DNA from: Kappaphycus alvarezii
Lineage: Eukaryota; Rhodophyta; Florideophyceae; Gigartinales; Solieriaceae
Reading direction: 5' to 3'
Assembly: GCA_002205965.3 (NCBI GenBank)
Contig: NADL03000081.1
Coordinates: 124,001-188,000 of the forward strand
Length of the DNA stretch: 64,000 nucleotides
In this document: piece by piece, positions 21,814 to 34,283 of the stretch
Position numbering within the stretch: position 1 is the stretch's first letter
How the letters are laid out: every line of letters begins with the position of its first letter
The notes under the pieces: generated by a model
Seen by the model: the letters and a program-made list of their open reading frames with translations, nothing else
Databases searched by the model: none
What the model was told of the DNA's origin: nothing
Program-made: the position numbers and the translations under genes

Positions 21814-23749
21814 GACACATTTGGAGGTAGAAGTCATGCCCATAGAGACAATGATGACGGCAAGTGTCAGAATAGGAGTCGAAGGTTGAGCGGGGGAGAC
21901 CAAGGGAGAACGGGGACAGACAGAGAGAAGAAGAGTGAGGGCAGAGAGAGATTGAATGACCAAAGAGAGAGTTGAGAGAAGAGAAGGTGATTTGCTTTTT
22001 ACTGAGGCTGAGAACGAAGTGAAGGTCGGACTTATATAGACTTTGAGCCTGGTTGCTCGAAGCTCTAGAGCTGTTCCTGGAATTTTCCAGAAGGACAGGA
22101 GGCAACAGTGACAGATTAACCCTAAACTATGTGAGATGATCCAATGCTGATCACCTCAAATATCTGTAACGGTCAGATTCTAGGATAAACATAATTGAAG
22201 ACTGTTCATGGCAGTAAGCTCTACTGTAGTCTTACAATACCAGTCAGTACAGCTTTGAGTAGCTGGGTACTTACACCAACAGCAAGTTTCTTCATTATGT
22301 CATACATTGAGGCAGCCAAATCTTCTTTTTGAAGAAGCTTGCGAATTCACGAATGTGACATCGAAGAAATGCGTTCCGACGCCGCTTTACATAGCCGGTC
22401 TCGTGCGGTTTTGACCGATTGGGCGAGATTAATCGACTCTCAAGAGGGAAGGCAAACAGGGTTGGTTTACTGGGAGTTCCATAAAAGATTGGAGTCCCGT
22501 AAACATAGAGTCAAACAAGGTTGCAGTATTGAGAGTACATGGTACTTCAATACTTCACAATCATTACAAAGTAGGTGATAGCTCGCTCAATAAGCAGGTG
22601 GTGTTGGACGTAACCATCAACGCGACATGAAGCTGTAGGAGTATTGCCCTCACCTTGTAGTATTTATTCAAGGCTCGGCTAGCGACCTTTCTTGCCACCT
22701 CCGTGATAAGTGAGAACGCGTCAGTGTGCCACCCTCCGAGCAAGGATATTAAAACAGGGATGAGCCTGCTCCAGCCGGCTAAGCCGGCTATAAACCCTTA
22801 CTACTTTCGAATCTTATCCGACTGAGCAGCTTTTAAGCTTGTGAACGGGCTGAATGAAAGGGCCAACGGGATCGCGGAGGTGAGGTTTTCAAGATCTTGA
22901 GAGGAAAGTTGGTTGGGGTACCCACGTGCTTTAATCGAGTAAGACGTTCAATACAACTTTTACCTCAATGATTAAGAGAGATTTGATCCTTTATTGTGGG
23001 ATTACTGAGTCGAACCGAGCCACTCAAGCGTCAGGTGATGCGAGGGACAGGCCACGGCGAGAAAAACCGTCGGCCGTGAGCTGGAGAACGAAGGAATTGA
23101 GGTTGGTAACTAGGCAGTGGTATTGGTCACAGGGAGGTGTGCCGCGGCGTATTGAGGAGTAGGATGCAATTTTGGCAAGGGCATCCAGCGGGTGTACCGA
23201 TTGCACCATGCGTCTCGAAGCCAATTGGGAAGAATCGTGCTCGTATCATAGCCCATTGTTCACTGCCTTGTACTGCTTTTTGAGCTTCGATATGAATTGT
23301 CGTTCCGGCTGGTGTCTTGCGGGAGTGGGTTGTGGCTCAATGATTAAGAAAGATATGTGCAAAAGTTCTAATACATAGATCTCTGGAGTTATGTACTATG
23401 GTTTTTCCTTGTAACTTTGGTACGTGATGAGTTAGACTACAACCATACCTTTGATAGGTACAAATGTTTACTTTCCTACAGCTATAAAGTATATCTTCCT
23501 GTGATGATTATCAATAATCGCCGGAAAGGTTAGCGTTGTGCGCATAAAAGTTCTATAACATAGCTTGGAAAAGTTTAAAATAGTAATCTTGGAAATTTTT
23601 TTTTATAAATTTTGGCCAGAAGTTATAAAACATAACTGTAGAAGTTGTGTTTTATAATTATGGACGAATTTTTTCCTCGCAGGGTTCATCTACAAATCGC
23701 ATTTTTATATTGCACAGTTGCCAAAAGAGGGTAACAAATATAAATTTGT
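21814..23749. other. Gene-poor stretch ending at the right terminal repeat
   Basis: Short frames only, none with recognisable motifs. 21820-22010 is A/G-rich. A TATA-like TTATATAGAC lies near 22031, reading in the minus direction as TATATAA. CCGGCTAAGCCGGCTATAAA near 22773 combines an inverted repeat with a TATA-like end. From 23390 to 23700 it is AT-rich with AAGTT/AACTT motifs like those at 8755-9330. Confidence 0.3.
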
Positions 23750-23768
23750 GATTTCAGGAACGACGCAC
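23750..23768 (-). repeat. Right terminal inverted repeat, followed by TTA
   Basis: The reverse complement, GTGCGTCGTTCCTGAAATC, matches the left repeat at 5710-5728 in 17 of 19 bases. The following TTA (23769-23771) pairs with the TTA at 5707-5709. Confidence 0.6.
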
Positions 23769-23771
23769 TTA

Positions 23772-26104
23772 TGTCAGTCAACGCCGTGGGGCAGCCGGTG
23801 ATTTACTTATCATTTCTTCGTTAGGAGGTCTGTTGTGGGGTTTCAGTTCGTTTTTCTTCCCACTGAAGGCCGTTACCACGTCCCTGAATCCTTAGTTCCA
23901 CCTTTGGTTTCTTCTATTTCCTCCTTGGCCTCGTTTGCGATATGTCTGCTCCTCGGAAACCACGTCCCGCCCGAGCCAGCAGTCCTTGCCCTCTCTGATT
24001 TTTTGGACCCTCATGCTCTTGATACATCATTGGCTTGGCCGATAAGAGAGTCCATTAGGGTGTCGGCTTCTTCAGAGGATTAACTTGATGCTTGACACGG
24101 TGCCTTATGTACACCAGAGATTTTGAGCATGACGTTTTAGGCTAAGGGGCGGCGTCTGTGGGGCGTAGAACGACGAAGATCGGGGCCAGCGGGTTTGGCT
24201 TCGTCATTAACATCCACTCTACCACTTTCTGCTCTTCATCTATATTCTTCCTCTTTATCCTTCCATCTCTTTACTTTCGCTACTCTTTATGTCACTAGGG
24301 TGGATTTTCCCCTATGTTTCCTCACTTAATTAAGAAGAAGAAAAGTTCTGCCCTCTGTAGCGAGTAATTATAGCGAAAAAAAATCTGAAGTATCGCCAGA
24401 CGATGCCCTTTCATTCACATAAGCGACGCAGCCCTACGAGGTACATTAAGAGGGCAAATAAGCTAAAGTAGAGGTTAGTGGATGTGATTGTGGAGCTTGA
24501 GACTGGTTGGTTTGAGTTGTTTTCAGTTGTGGCTGGTTTTTAGTGGCCTTTGTTCTAGGAGAGGGGATTATAAGCTCAACGGCCCTGATCATCGATTATA
24601 TAGACGATACAAAAATTAAAAATCTCTCTAAATACTACACCGGCGTGCTGTACTACTGTAACTTTGAATGACGGCATGCATGGATGTGCGCAAGTCTTCT
24701 ACCTCGGAAAGTTTTGTAGGATAGAATTGCAAAGCGTCATCAGACAATATGACTTCTTCAAAGCGAATCTTGAGCTTTTCGGGAACATTATGCAGTTTAC
24801 AGCTATCCTCATATTCGTTAATAGGTTTCAGTACGTTTACCGTATTGAAAACACTAAACTTGGCTTCAGTTATATAACATCCTTGCTTCTTGGTGAAATT
24901 TACGGCCCTTTATCATCATAGTTGAGGCGACGACGAGGAGAATTAGATCTTACGCCCGGCCGTCTATTACTTGGTATCTGGATATTTCTTGGGATCTCCA
25001 ACTGACTAGATTTGCGGAGATTTCCTGAACGAATATAAGCTGTGATTTCCCTGAGATGCATGAATTCTTCGCGATGCTCTCTTTCTCGACATTTTGCCAC
25101 TAAAAAGCCTATCATCGTGAGCTTAGTGCACTTAAAATATGGAGGAAGTAGGATGGCAAAATCATTTAAAAAAAATCAATACTCGTATGTATGTTGGGAT
25201 TGTCGAATGTTTCAACACAAGAGAATTGAATAATAGACAGTTCAGGTTGAATTAACATTCCAAGTTCATCACCTTGCACTCTTGGGTGATAATATTCGAC
25301 CAAGCGAAACCAATTGGTGGAGATCTCCTGCTCGCTGTTACTTGCTCTGGTACGATACCAGTCGCTTAATCAGGGGATGTTAGAGTTGTTTTGCATTTTT
25401 CGGAATAGTTTTAACGGAACTTAGCATTGCAGGTACAAAGCTATTCAGTTGTCGAGGAATATTTTTGGAACTTGGTGAAAATTGGCATGATGCTGCTATT
25501 CACAGTATGGTATAAACCTTTCGCACCTATTTTCCTCGAAACGTTTTCGAATTTTGACCTTGTTCGCGATTATGACTGAAAACAAGTAATTTTACTGAAG
25601 AAAGACCTCTACAGTATCAGGAGTGCCGATATCACCCCTTGCTATTGGCAGTACTACAGTACAGACAATAGAAAGGGGTAATATTGGAATGGAAATTAGT
25701 GACCCTGAGTTTTCCATACATTAAGGGCGACGGCAAGCCGATAATCCGAATATTGTATACTGTAATGAGCCGACTTGTCCACTTTTTTTTGCCACACAGC
25801 AGTTATAATGAGTTTCCTGACCTACATGTAGAAAGGGGTAGCTAATGTAAACCCGAAATATACTTTTTTCTCTTATTATACCCTAGGCATGCAGTTGGGG
25901 CCTGAAGGTCCTTACCTTATTATCGGTTCCTACAGTACATCATACTACCCGCGCACTCTTTAAATCTAACCATCCAACTACCCATGTCAAAGCTACGGTA
26001 TAGGACAGTAATAAAATGAAGAATGGCTCAAGTATCGAACAGAAGGGGGACAAAGGAACAGAGTTGGGTCATTATCTGTGTCACACATGATGCCGACGGA
26101 TTTA
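23772..26104. other. Stretch without recognisable genes
   Basis: Mixed-composition sequence outside the TIR bracket. ORFs at 23835-24083, 24664-24921 and 24900-25115 show no motif and are probably chance. 24180-24300 is T/C-rich. The 25600-25720 stretch repeats short CAGTACTACAGTACAG-like motifs. Confidence 0.3.
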
Positions 26105-26340
26105 GCGTGCATGGGATTTAACTAACACATATCTAACCTAGGTCACAATAATAGTTTGAAGATAAGTGGGCAAATAAATGAGGTAAGTAGAGAAGGTATC
26201 CGTAGAAGGAAAAACCCAAAACCTGAACATACAATTCAGGGACCTAGCAATTCAGGTACCCAAAGAAGTATGGTCAAGCAAAATATCGAGGAGAACCAAT
26301 GATCTGACATAGCCCATCAATATTCATTCTCATCTCTTTG
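26105..26340 (+). repeat. Dispersed repeat, copy A
   Basis: About 235 bp that recur at 31475-31710 in the same orientation, with shared blocks TAACACATATCTA, AGAGAAGGT, CAGNGACCTA, GTACCCAAAG and AATATTCATT in the same order. Identity by eye is about 65-70 percent. Confidence 0.5.
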
Positions 26341-26701
26341 CACGTAACGAACTACCCGAGAAAATTTTTGACATTTCAGGAAGCCATAACGGGAAAGTAA
26401 GTCGGAACCAATACGTTTTCCATGTACAGCTGGAGCACGCTTGACAAAGCACTGTCGGGCTTCGTTATCGGACCAGTCAGATTAGTTGAACCAAGAACTC
26501 AGATCATGCGGTTGATCTTCTTTGTCCCAAACTCTTATCGAATCACCGCCACATCAGCCTTCAATGGCCTTTCAGTTGGAGTACGACAGGTTTACTGCGA
26601 GATGTACAAATATTTGGAATCAAATGCGATCACCAAGTCGACTTGTTGACCTAATAGATGCTGGTTAGATTCAAAAAACGTCTTCCTTGATCTTCCGAGT
26701 A
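26341..26701. other. Short unassigned stretch left of the solo LTR
   Basis: It holds a 75-codon frame (26422-26649) with no recognisable motif. The target duplication GCCTG of the solo LTR lies at its right end (26702-26706). Confidence 0.3.
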
Positions 26702-26706
26702 GCCTG

Positions 26707-28078
26707 TGATAGAGGTAAATCGTCAGGAAAAGAGATATTCAGAACCAACTACCCCAAGAAGGATGTGTTGCAAGCGACAAAATTGCTACCGTGGTATAGT
26801 TGAACGAACAACAAGGAGTCGATAAGGAAGATAGTTGAGAGGTATACGAGCAAGTATAGAAGGGGTAGAGTGTACCACGTATGCTCTGGGACCACCGTAG
26901 AAAAAAAGGTTTCTTGGCTCTGAAGTTGATTCTCAACTTCTTACTACTTCGGACTTTGCTTGAAGTTGTCTGCCAACTTGCTTGACCTCCGCAAGAGGAA
27001 GCAGTTTACTCAGCTTATATAGACTTTTTTGGCTAACCCTAAAGTCTCAAAGAAACATACTAAGAACCATAAAATGCACCAAATGGAATCGTGTGAACGA
27101 GAAAAACTAACAGCAGACACTATCAGGATAAATATCTAGATTCTTTCTTTAATATCTTAGTCCTCTATATCAGAGCCAAATAGTCCCCCCCACATATCCA
27201 TTCCACCCAGGCAGTCCACACAAATATCCGCAAATAGCTTAGAATTCTCCATTGCCTCCTGCGAAATATCTATATTACTGAAGAAGCCTCCATCCGGTTC
27301 CAGAGTCGGGACCACCTGGTCCATATTTTCTGGCTCCTTCCCCACTAATTTAGCACTCTCCATGTCTCCCTCCCCCTCATCCTCCTCGTCCTCCTCATCC
27401 TCCTCATACTCCTCTTCACTCCTCTCTTCCTCTTCGTCAGAAGAATCAGAGATCACAATTACTCCCTCAGTCTCCACTTAATTCTCCACGGGAGCCCCCT
27501 CACCATTATTCACTAGTGGCTCCCACGGATCCACCCAGCCCTCCTCCTCTTCATCCTCTTCCTTCTCTTCCTCCTCTTCCTTCTCTGCCTCTTCTGCCTG
27601 CTCGAAGCAGTTACGGCGGACCCACTCCCGAACGCGTTCCCAGTCCAACCCTCTACAGTAATCATCGTAGTCAGTTGGACCATTTGCCATCAGGGCCAAA
27701 GCGTTGAGTCGACGACGGTCTCGGGATTACTTGTTGATGGTGAGGGAAGGGCGGAGGTTGGTTATGTTAAGGGCCAAAAGAAGGGGTGGGCTGATGGTGT
27801 AGTTGACGGCGGGGGGTTGCCTCAACGACGTCAATTTCGAACTTTAAATACTGCGACGTCTTCGAAAAGTAAGACGACCTTGGGCGTGTACAGTAATGGT
27901 ACCAATTAATGACACAAGGTTTTAAAATTAAAAAAATCAACCCATGATTTTGCGATACTCAACCAAATTAAAATATCTTGCAAATTCAGAAACTGTAAAA
28001 ATATCTTCCAAAATCCGATACTGTATACAACTTTGGTCCTCTTCTAGATTTTTTTCGGGTGCGAATTTGCGCACATCA
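26707..28078 (-). mobile_element. Solo LTR of the gypsy family, carrying an ORF in U3
   Basis: Read on the minus strand, it starts TGATGTGCGCAAATTCGC (28078 downward), as in the LTRs of the gypsy copy at 53068-60586, and ends in ...ATCA at 26707. It is flanked by perfect 5-bp duplications GCCTG (26702-26706 and 28079-28083), so it is a complete solo LTR. The first ~190 bp and the last ~400 bp match the 719-bp LTR. The middle is replaced by about 780 bp with an acidic ORF. TATATAA (27021 to 27015, minus) and the R-region hairpins are retained. Confidence 0.8.
27157..27690 (-). CDS. Acidic LTR-embedded ORF with a SUMO-interaction-like motif
   Basis: Opens with ATG at 27690 and would give 177 residues if an in-frame TAA at 27478-27480 were read through. 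The N-terminus (DYDDYCRGLDWERVREWVRRN) is helical and is followed by a long Glu/Asp tract. After the stop codon comes VIVISDSSDEEEE, a hydrophobic core followed by acidic/Ser residues as in SUMO-interaction motifs, then another Glu/Asp tract and a conserved-looking tail with Cys and Trp/Gly residues. The ORF lies entirely within the U3 of a solo LTR, downstream of LTR sequence that could drive it. Function unknown. It might be a captured host fragment or an accessory gene of the parent element. Confidence 0.5.
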
Positions 28079-28265
28079 GCCTGCATCCAATGTCTCTGCA
28101 GCTGCCGTGGAACGAACTGTACTTCTAGTTTTCTTGGAAATCAAGTGGAAAATATGAAACACCGTACCATTTGTCATTTCACGTCCGAGCATAAGTCCAA
28201 CAGAGAACCTGAGTTGACCACACCCATTCATGCTACCACAATCTGCAAATAAAATACTACTCGGC

Positions 28266-29975
28266 CTATAAATCACAGGGTGAATAGGACAACGAAAGTG
28301 AATGGTCGATCCCAATTAATGCAGGTTTTAGCATGTTTATCTGACAAATCAAATCCTTCACGGTCGGTCGGATATTACGATTCTGCAAGTACCTGGTTGC
28401 AAAAGCACAAAAAGGACTAGCTGAATTTCCGATGTAGCCGATAGATCCATGTACAGAAGCAAAAGTAGAGTCTTCGACAAGAGAGAGCACTCTATCCAAC
28501 TGTTTATGCCTCTGTCGCATGAAGGCATATTTAATCAATAAGTTCAGCTATTCATCTCTAGAGATGTTCACAGTACCATCGCCCTGCTGAGTCACAGATA
28601 ATTCATTGAACTTGAATGAAGTTGGTCCTCGAACGATTGTTACAACTTAGTATTTCTGAGGTACGCGGGAAAAATAATTTAACAAATGCAGAGGTCAGTT
28701 GGCGGTAATATCATCAAAAGCTTAACAACAAGTAGCCACAGTTTTCCTTTGACCCGTTTGTAGACCAGTTGAAGAAATTGGATCAGCTGCATAAATCTTT
28801 CGGTCCGTAGATATTCATCACTGTGGTGCTGTCACTTTTAGATTGCGTTTAAAAGTCCAAAAGGCGCGGATAGTAGTAAGAAATGCAAAACTCTAAATAG
28901 AACTCTCTATTCTTGTACTCAAGTGGTTTCAAGAAACACAAGTCACGCAGTGCGGCTTTGGGTTGCAGAAACGCAGACTTTACACCTATTTTGAGCAATG
29001 AAGAGTTGAACAAAACACATAAAGACAGCAGAATACGGACGCCAACAGGAGAGAACATGTTCGAATCAGTCTTCGAATCGTCCTGCTCACGGACGTTATT
29101 ACCGTGCGGTGCGATACGGGCTTTACAATGTTGTGTATCATCGTCGTGCGTCTGAATCATGTACGAAACGTGAATCTAAACTACGTTTACATTTATTGGT
29201 AAACGATTACTGTGTACTACTCGTAGGTGCTTCTAGAAGGAAACTTTTTCATTACAATTAGAGCGTTCTAGGTAACAAAAGATGGAAGGACTTTGGCCTG
29301 GTGAAGCAGAAACTATTTTCTCTTGAACTGATCAAAGTGCGAATCGGAAGCAACTTGCTCCATGCTAAAAGCTCAGTATCTGGTGAGAACTCAACATTAT
29401 TCGCCCGCAAATTGGTCTTATGGAGAGTAGTCATTGGATGCACACTTAGGCAATAATCACGCAGCGGAGGTGGTGGTGCAACTAGTTGAGAGAACTCAGA
29501 TCAGTCTCCGCAGGAGCGAAATAATCATCGTTTCCACGGTCAGGGTTTGTATGATCAGGATAATTTCCATGACCGGAACCAAGTTGCTGCTGCTCGAATC
29601 TGTGTTGAACTCAGGCGGCTCGATATAGTATGAAAGTCGAACTCATTTTTGAAGCGGTGAGTTTGTGCCTTCATTACCACCAAAAGCGTCATCTATCGCA
29701 AATTCAAGTTGAGCATTATTTTTTGCAATCGACTCGTGGAAATCCAACGCCAGCTCATTCTCAGGCACAGCGGGTCGAAAGTATTCAATAAAAACACTAA
29801 TATTGCGTTTTTTAGGTCCAGAAACGGTTAAAATCCTAGACTTGACATCATACGAAAGAAGAAAACGAGAGAGTAGCCTCTCCCAACGCCTCAGAAGCGG
29901 CTGACTAGGAAAGACCTCTACCAAACCACTAAAAGACACAGGAATATCATTGAACACCTCAAAACGCATAATCAA
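28266..29975 (-). pseudogene. Decayed Ty1/copia pol relic
   Basis: On the minus strand the copia order can be followed. An integrase tail region lies at 29975-29643 (FEVFNDIPVSFSGL, FLLSYDVKSRILTVSGPKKR, ENELALDFHESI). The RT part at 29160-28849 includes KARIAPHGNN, DDSKTDSNMFSPVGVRILLS and KSAFLQPKAA. A C-terminal RNase H-side fragment lies at 28538-28266 (SPFCAFATRYLQ, VKDLICQIN). In between, the frame is destroyed. It represents a copia lineage different from the one at 12951-18327. No LTRs were found around it. Confidence 0.65.
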
Positions 29976-31474
29976 CGTCAGATATCTCCTGAACAGAAGC
30001 TACTTATGAGCGCCAACAAGCGCATCAGAAATAATGAAGGGCGATTAAAGAGGCGTCACTAGGCGAATATAGCTATTTGCTTGCTCATTGGCGGATAGAA
30101 ATTCACTACCGTAGAGGAAGTTCGAAATATGGACTGACTTTCAGATCAACAATTGGTCAGTAACGGAAACTTCGTCTTTATTTGCGTCTTCAAAGCGATA
30201 TAAAATTTTGCGAATGATTCTGCACTTCGATTCAAGCAAAATTTTGTTGTAGAGACGCTGTGTAATCCGTTTGTTCTTGAAAACAACTTTTTAATTACAA
30301 ATAGTTGTGGAACACTTCATTTATGAGCTCAAGATCCTAGAGCACGGAGGATTAGTACTAAAATGAACTGACCTAGTAATTGTCAAACTGGTTAATCGTA
30401 TTTTAAATCCTCGTTTCAGTTACAATATCGCGAGATGAGTAACTAAGTATATAATCCATGTTGTGAAAACTATGTTACCTGCAACAAAAAAGTGGTCCAC
30501 GCAAGCAGTCTCATTGAAATTGCGTGAAATCGAGCTGATTGGGACATGCTTCTCGCCCTTTGGTGTATTCACAGCACTGCACTCATTAAAATTATCCAAA
30601 TATCAGACAAGCAAAGATTCACATCTTCATTCCAGAATTTTCTGCGTTGAAGCAGCAGACTAATATCTTCATAATTTGAATGTCCGAAAACTGGATCATT
30701 TACTTTACCAACATTTTTTAGTTCTGGCGAAGGTCTGGTCGCAGAATGAGAGCTCGAATACATAGTCAGGGCGAGGAAAGGCAATTGTTCTATTGAGTTC
30801 ATAAAGCTGACCCTTCCTGATGAAGATAGCAAATGGCAAATGTCTTTTCCAACCCTTTTCCAGAATTATCTCTTTCTTCATACTGTCTACAATTAATAAC
30901 AGTGCATAATGATCATATTGCAAAATTTTCCAGTGTCTAGTCGCGTTTCAACCAGCCACCCATTGCAGTAGACCTTCAATCACCAAGTTTAGAGCTTGAA
31001 AGAGTTGCCCTTAGTAGCTTACGGATTTCAATATCAATGAACCTAGAATTTTTCTGCACATGCTCGCGTGCGAACCATATTCATACTGCTAGTAACGAAA
31101 ATAAGTTACAAAATCGAGAACAACATCTAATTCTATGTTCAAGTCAGGGATTGTCAGAGGAGAAAAGGCAGGCAGCTCTTGAATTACAATACAGCCATAC
31201 CGCTATACGGCGTACAAACTTATAACAAAGTTTCTCCGGAAGTTGACACATTAAAGTCTTTTGAACCAAAAATTGCCATGTTGAACGTCAAAGTGCCTTT
31301 GCAGGGAGCAATGTCATCACCATTATTATCTTTCACAGTACCATCATCCTCTCCGTGATATGACTCGTCGGATCCGAGACTGGAAGCCCACAGGAATCGA
31401 ATACAAGTGGATTAAAAAACGAACAGAGTTGGAGCTCTTGTATATCGACCTTTCTGTGCTGATGATCGTGGCAT
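29976..31474. other. AT-rich stretch without recognisable genes
   Basis: Only short frames with no motif. It may hold further decayed parts of the copia relic (upstream integrase and gag sides), but nothing could be aligned by eye. Confidence 0.3.
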
Positions 31475-31710
31475 TCACGTGCCGTAAGTAACACATATCT
31501 ATTTTAGGTAACAATAACAATGGGTAGTTACGTCGGTAACAAAAGAAGTGAGCTAGAGAAGGTCTTCATAAAAAGAAAAAACAAAAGCAGAACACTAATT
31601 TCAGAGACCTAACGATTCACGTACCCAAAGGAGTGCAGTCAAGGAACATACCAAGGAGCATTAATGGTATGATATGCCAGAACAATATTCATTACTAGTG
31701 TAAAATCTGT
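31475..31710 (+). repeat. Dispersed repeat, copy B
   Basis: Direct-orientation relative of 26105-26340, with the same order of short conserved blocks. Confidence 0.5.
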
Positions 31711-34157
31711 CCTCACTTCAGGGAATGACATTTCGGTACTGTCCGAATATTAGACTACCCAAAATTTCCCCCAGTACTGTACAACAAAATTTGCGTAACT
31801 TGCTATCCAGTCGCCTATCGTCTCACGGGGTGGCTATGTACGCGGTTCATAAAAGCCAATGAAACCATCACACTTCATTAGAGCACTTGGGACCCCCTGA
31901 CGCAGATGATGTTGCCGATCTTCTCCGCGACTTGCTTCCCCCAATGCACTTCACGTCCGGAGAGACCTTCTTCAAGTCTTCCATAGTTTTTTTCCATGTC
32001 TTTATAATGCAAAAGCCTTTGAACTCTATTCTTTCGAAAACATTCCTATCGGCATTTTTAATGGACTATAATTGACAACCGCCGAGAAGAACAAACAAGC
32101 GCATATCAATGTTGAAATGGATTTTTCTATTTTCTTGTAAACGTTTTATACTTTTTGGATATCGCTCGCAAGAGTAGGTACGCCATAAATACCTCGTTGA
32201 AGAACAAAGGGTGTTTTATAACTGTAAAAGCCATCCATAAATATCCTTTAGAACTTTTTGAGGTCACCTGAATTAAAAATATTATGTTCTAATCCCTTCG
32301 AAAACTGCAATTACGATTTTCGCCGTTTTATTCAGTTTCTTTGGCATTCAATGGCTCTCTTCTGGTAATCAAGAACAAAAAAAATTACACGAGGAACATG
32401 TTTAAACCATCCCCGGAAGCATCTTAATGCTTCTATAAATTTGGCAAGGTCTATTTATCTCTCTCCAAGGGATAAAGAAGACGTATATGAAGCAATGTAA
32501 GTTCTGCAAATGTTTGAGGATACGAAGTTCTTTGGGGATATATCGCAAAATATTCTTGAGAACTTGAAGATATTCGGAGTTCCTTCACCAAAATACGACT
32601 TATCACATCTTCATAAGGCTTTGTAGTGTAATTACTACTCATAATGTACTGCCACTGGCAGAGGGAATTTCTGTGATATTTTCTTGATCTAATATTGGAC
32701 AAGTTCGCTCTATACTAACAGAAGGTACTGTACTGTACAACGAAGGCATTTTTGTCGAATTCCAACCATCATTGATCATGTTGCTCTAAAATCACTCGAA
32801 TGAAGACATGGCATGTGGTTTGGACCACTTTTCCCAAAACTTGGACCTGATATTTTTGCAGGTGAAAGTCACTATAGGGAAAAATTAACACCTGACTTAT
32901 CTTTAACTTAGAATGATATTATCTACCAGATATTGAAATAACGTATCGCACCGTGTTAGATAGCAATAACCTAGCTGAGTAGTAGTATTTATAGCTACCT
33001 AGAAAGTAGAGACCACTAATAAACAACCACCTAGGAGTTCTCCCTGAACTTTTCTCCAAACTTTTGATTATTCAACTCCATGCCAGCAGAAAATTGGCTA
33101 TAACCATGTTTATCCCTTTTGGATCGCCCCGTGTCCCCTCTGTATCCCACACGGCGACATCAATTTTATTGTTGGTATATTACATTTTATCACCCCTGGA
33201 ACCCCGTACTTTGGCTTCTACATAAAAAAGGACTTCGAGGTTTTCGTAAGTAACAAAACATTTATCTCCAGAGGAAATAATATGCGCCGCGGGCCCACCT
33301 TTACTTCACTTAATTCTTGAGTTTACAACCCTGTTGTCCACCATTATTTTGATCCCATTTCCCGCAAAGTTCTAGCATTCTGTGGACCACAGTCCGCCCA
33401 TAAAACTCGGAGTACAATTATACCGCCCATTCGCGCAAGAAACAACCCCAGTTCTACCAACGCAACATCTCCTCGCCACCGGTGAGGTGGGATACTGGCT
33501 CTCAGGGTTCCAAAAGAGTATAAGTGACAAGGAAACACTATGAGTATTTAATTTAAAATCTTTGCCTTCGCAACTTCATGGAAACGAAATAAATCAATGC
33601 CTTCTCTATTAGCTTCAAGTAATTAGTGCAACAAATCGGCGAGTTGATGCATAATGTCCAGAAATAATTATCTTAACTTCGTAAAGCAGTCACGGAATTT
33701 CAGTCATCGTACCTTATTTCAATTCCGAGTATTTGTTCCCAAGGTTTCTCTGATGAAACGTTTGGCATGACCTTCCACGAATTCATTCAAAATCTTCGTC
33801 AGTTTGAGATCCTTACCGGAACTGCAAGCTTACGTCTTGAAAACGTTGCCATACTCGTCAAGAATGACAAGAGAATTCTACAAGCCCTATATGCAATGGA
33901 CGAAATACGCACCTTTATGATCACAAAACCCGTCAAAAACATTTGAGCGGGTTCAAAATGGAGAAACATATATCCCTCGATGTCAAAATCCAACCAATTC
34001 AAAGAATTTAAATGATATTTACGACGAATACAGGAGATAACGAGCCTTTATTGGTCTTCGAAACATCTTTGCGCTGCTGTTGCAATCAAATCATTTGTTA
34101 TGAATCGCTTACACCGGAAGGAGATGATGTGTTCGAAACCACAACGAGATATGTTGA
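31711..34157. other. AT-rich stretch without recognisable genes
   Basis: No ORF with a recognisable domain; the longest frames (32451-32702 minus, 33344-33538 minus) look random. No paired repeats were noticed. Confidence 0.3.
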
Positions 34158-34283
34158 TACAGAGGAATTCGTTGAAGAATCCGACCACTGAATAATTGGT
34201 ACAGAGGAATTCGTTGAATAATCCGACTACTACATAATTAGTACAGAGGAACTTGTTGAAGAATCCGATCACTACATAATTAA
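34158..34283 (+). repeat. Three 42-bp tandem repeats
   Basis: TACAGAGGAA recurs at 34158, 34200 and 34242, exactly 42 bp apart. The units end in CATAATT-like sequence and differ by a few bases. On the minus strand they encode a 14-residue hydrophobic repeat (FFNEFLCTNYVVVG-like) in the 34048-34290 frame, whose coding status is doubtful. Confidence 0.75.

Larger units (their letters stand above)
5710..23768 (+). mobile_element. Putative PIF/Harbinger-like element swollen by nested insertions
   Basis: Bounded by 19-bp near-matching inverted repeats and TTA/TTA. The left 2.5 kb hold a degenerate DDE transposase (+) and a degenerate DUF6818/Myb-like protein (-), the two-gene content expected of this superfamily. 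About 18 kb is far too long for such an element. However, the inside contains a complete copia element with its own LTRs (12951-18327) and other unrelated relics, so nested insertion explains the length. Both genes carry many stops and frameshifts, so the element is dead. The alternative is that the repeat pair is fortuitous or comes from two separate elements. Confidence 0.45.
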
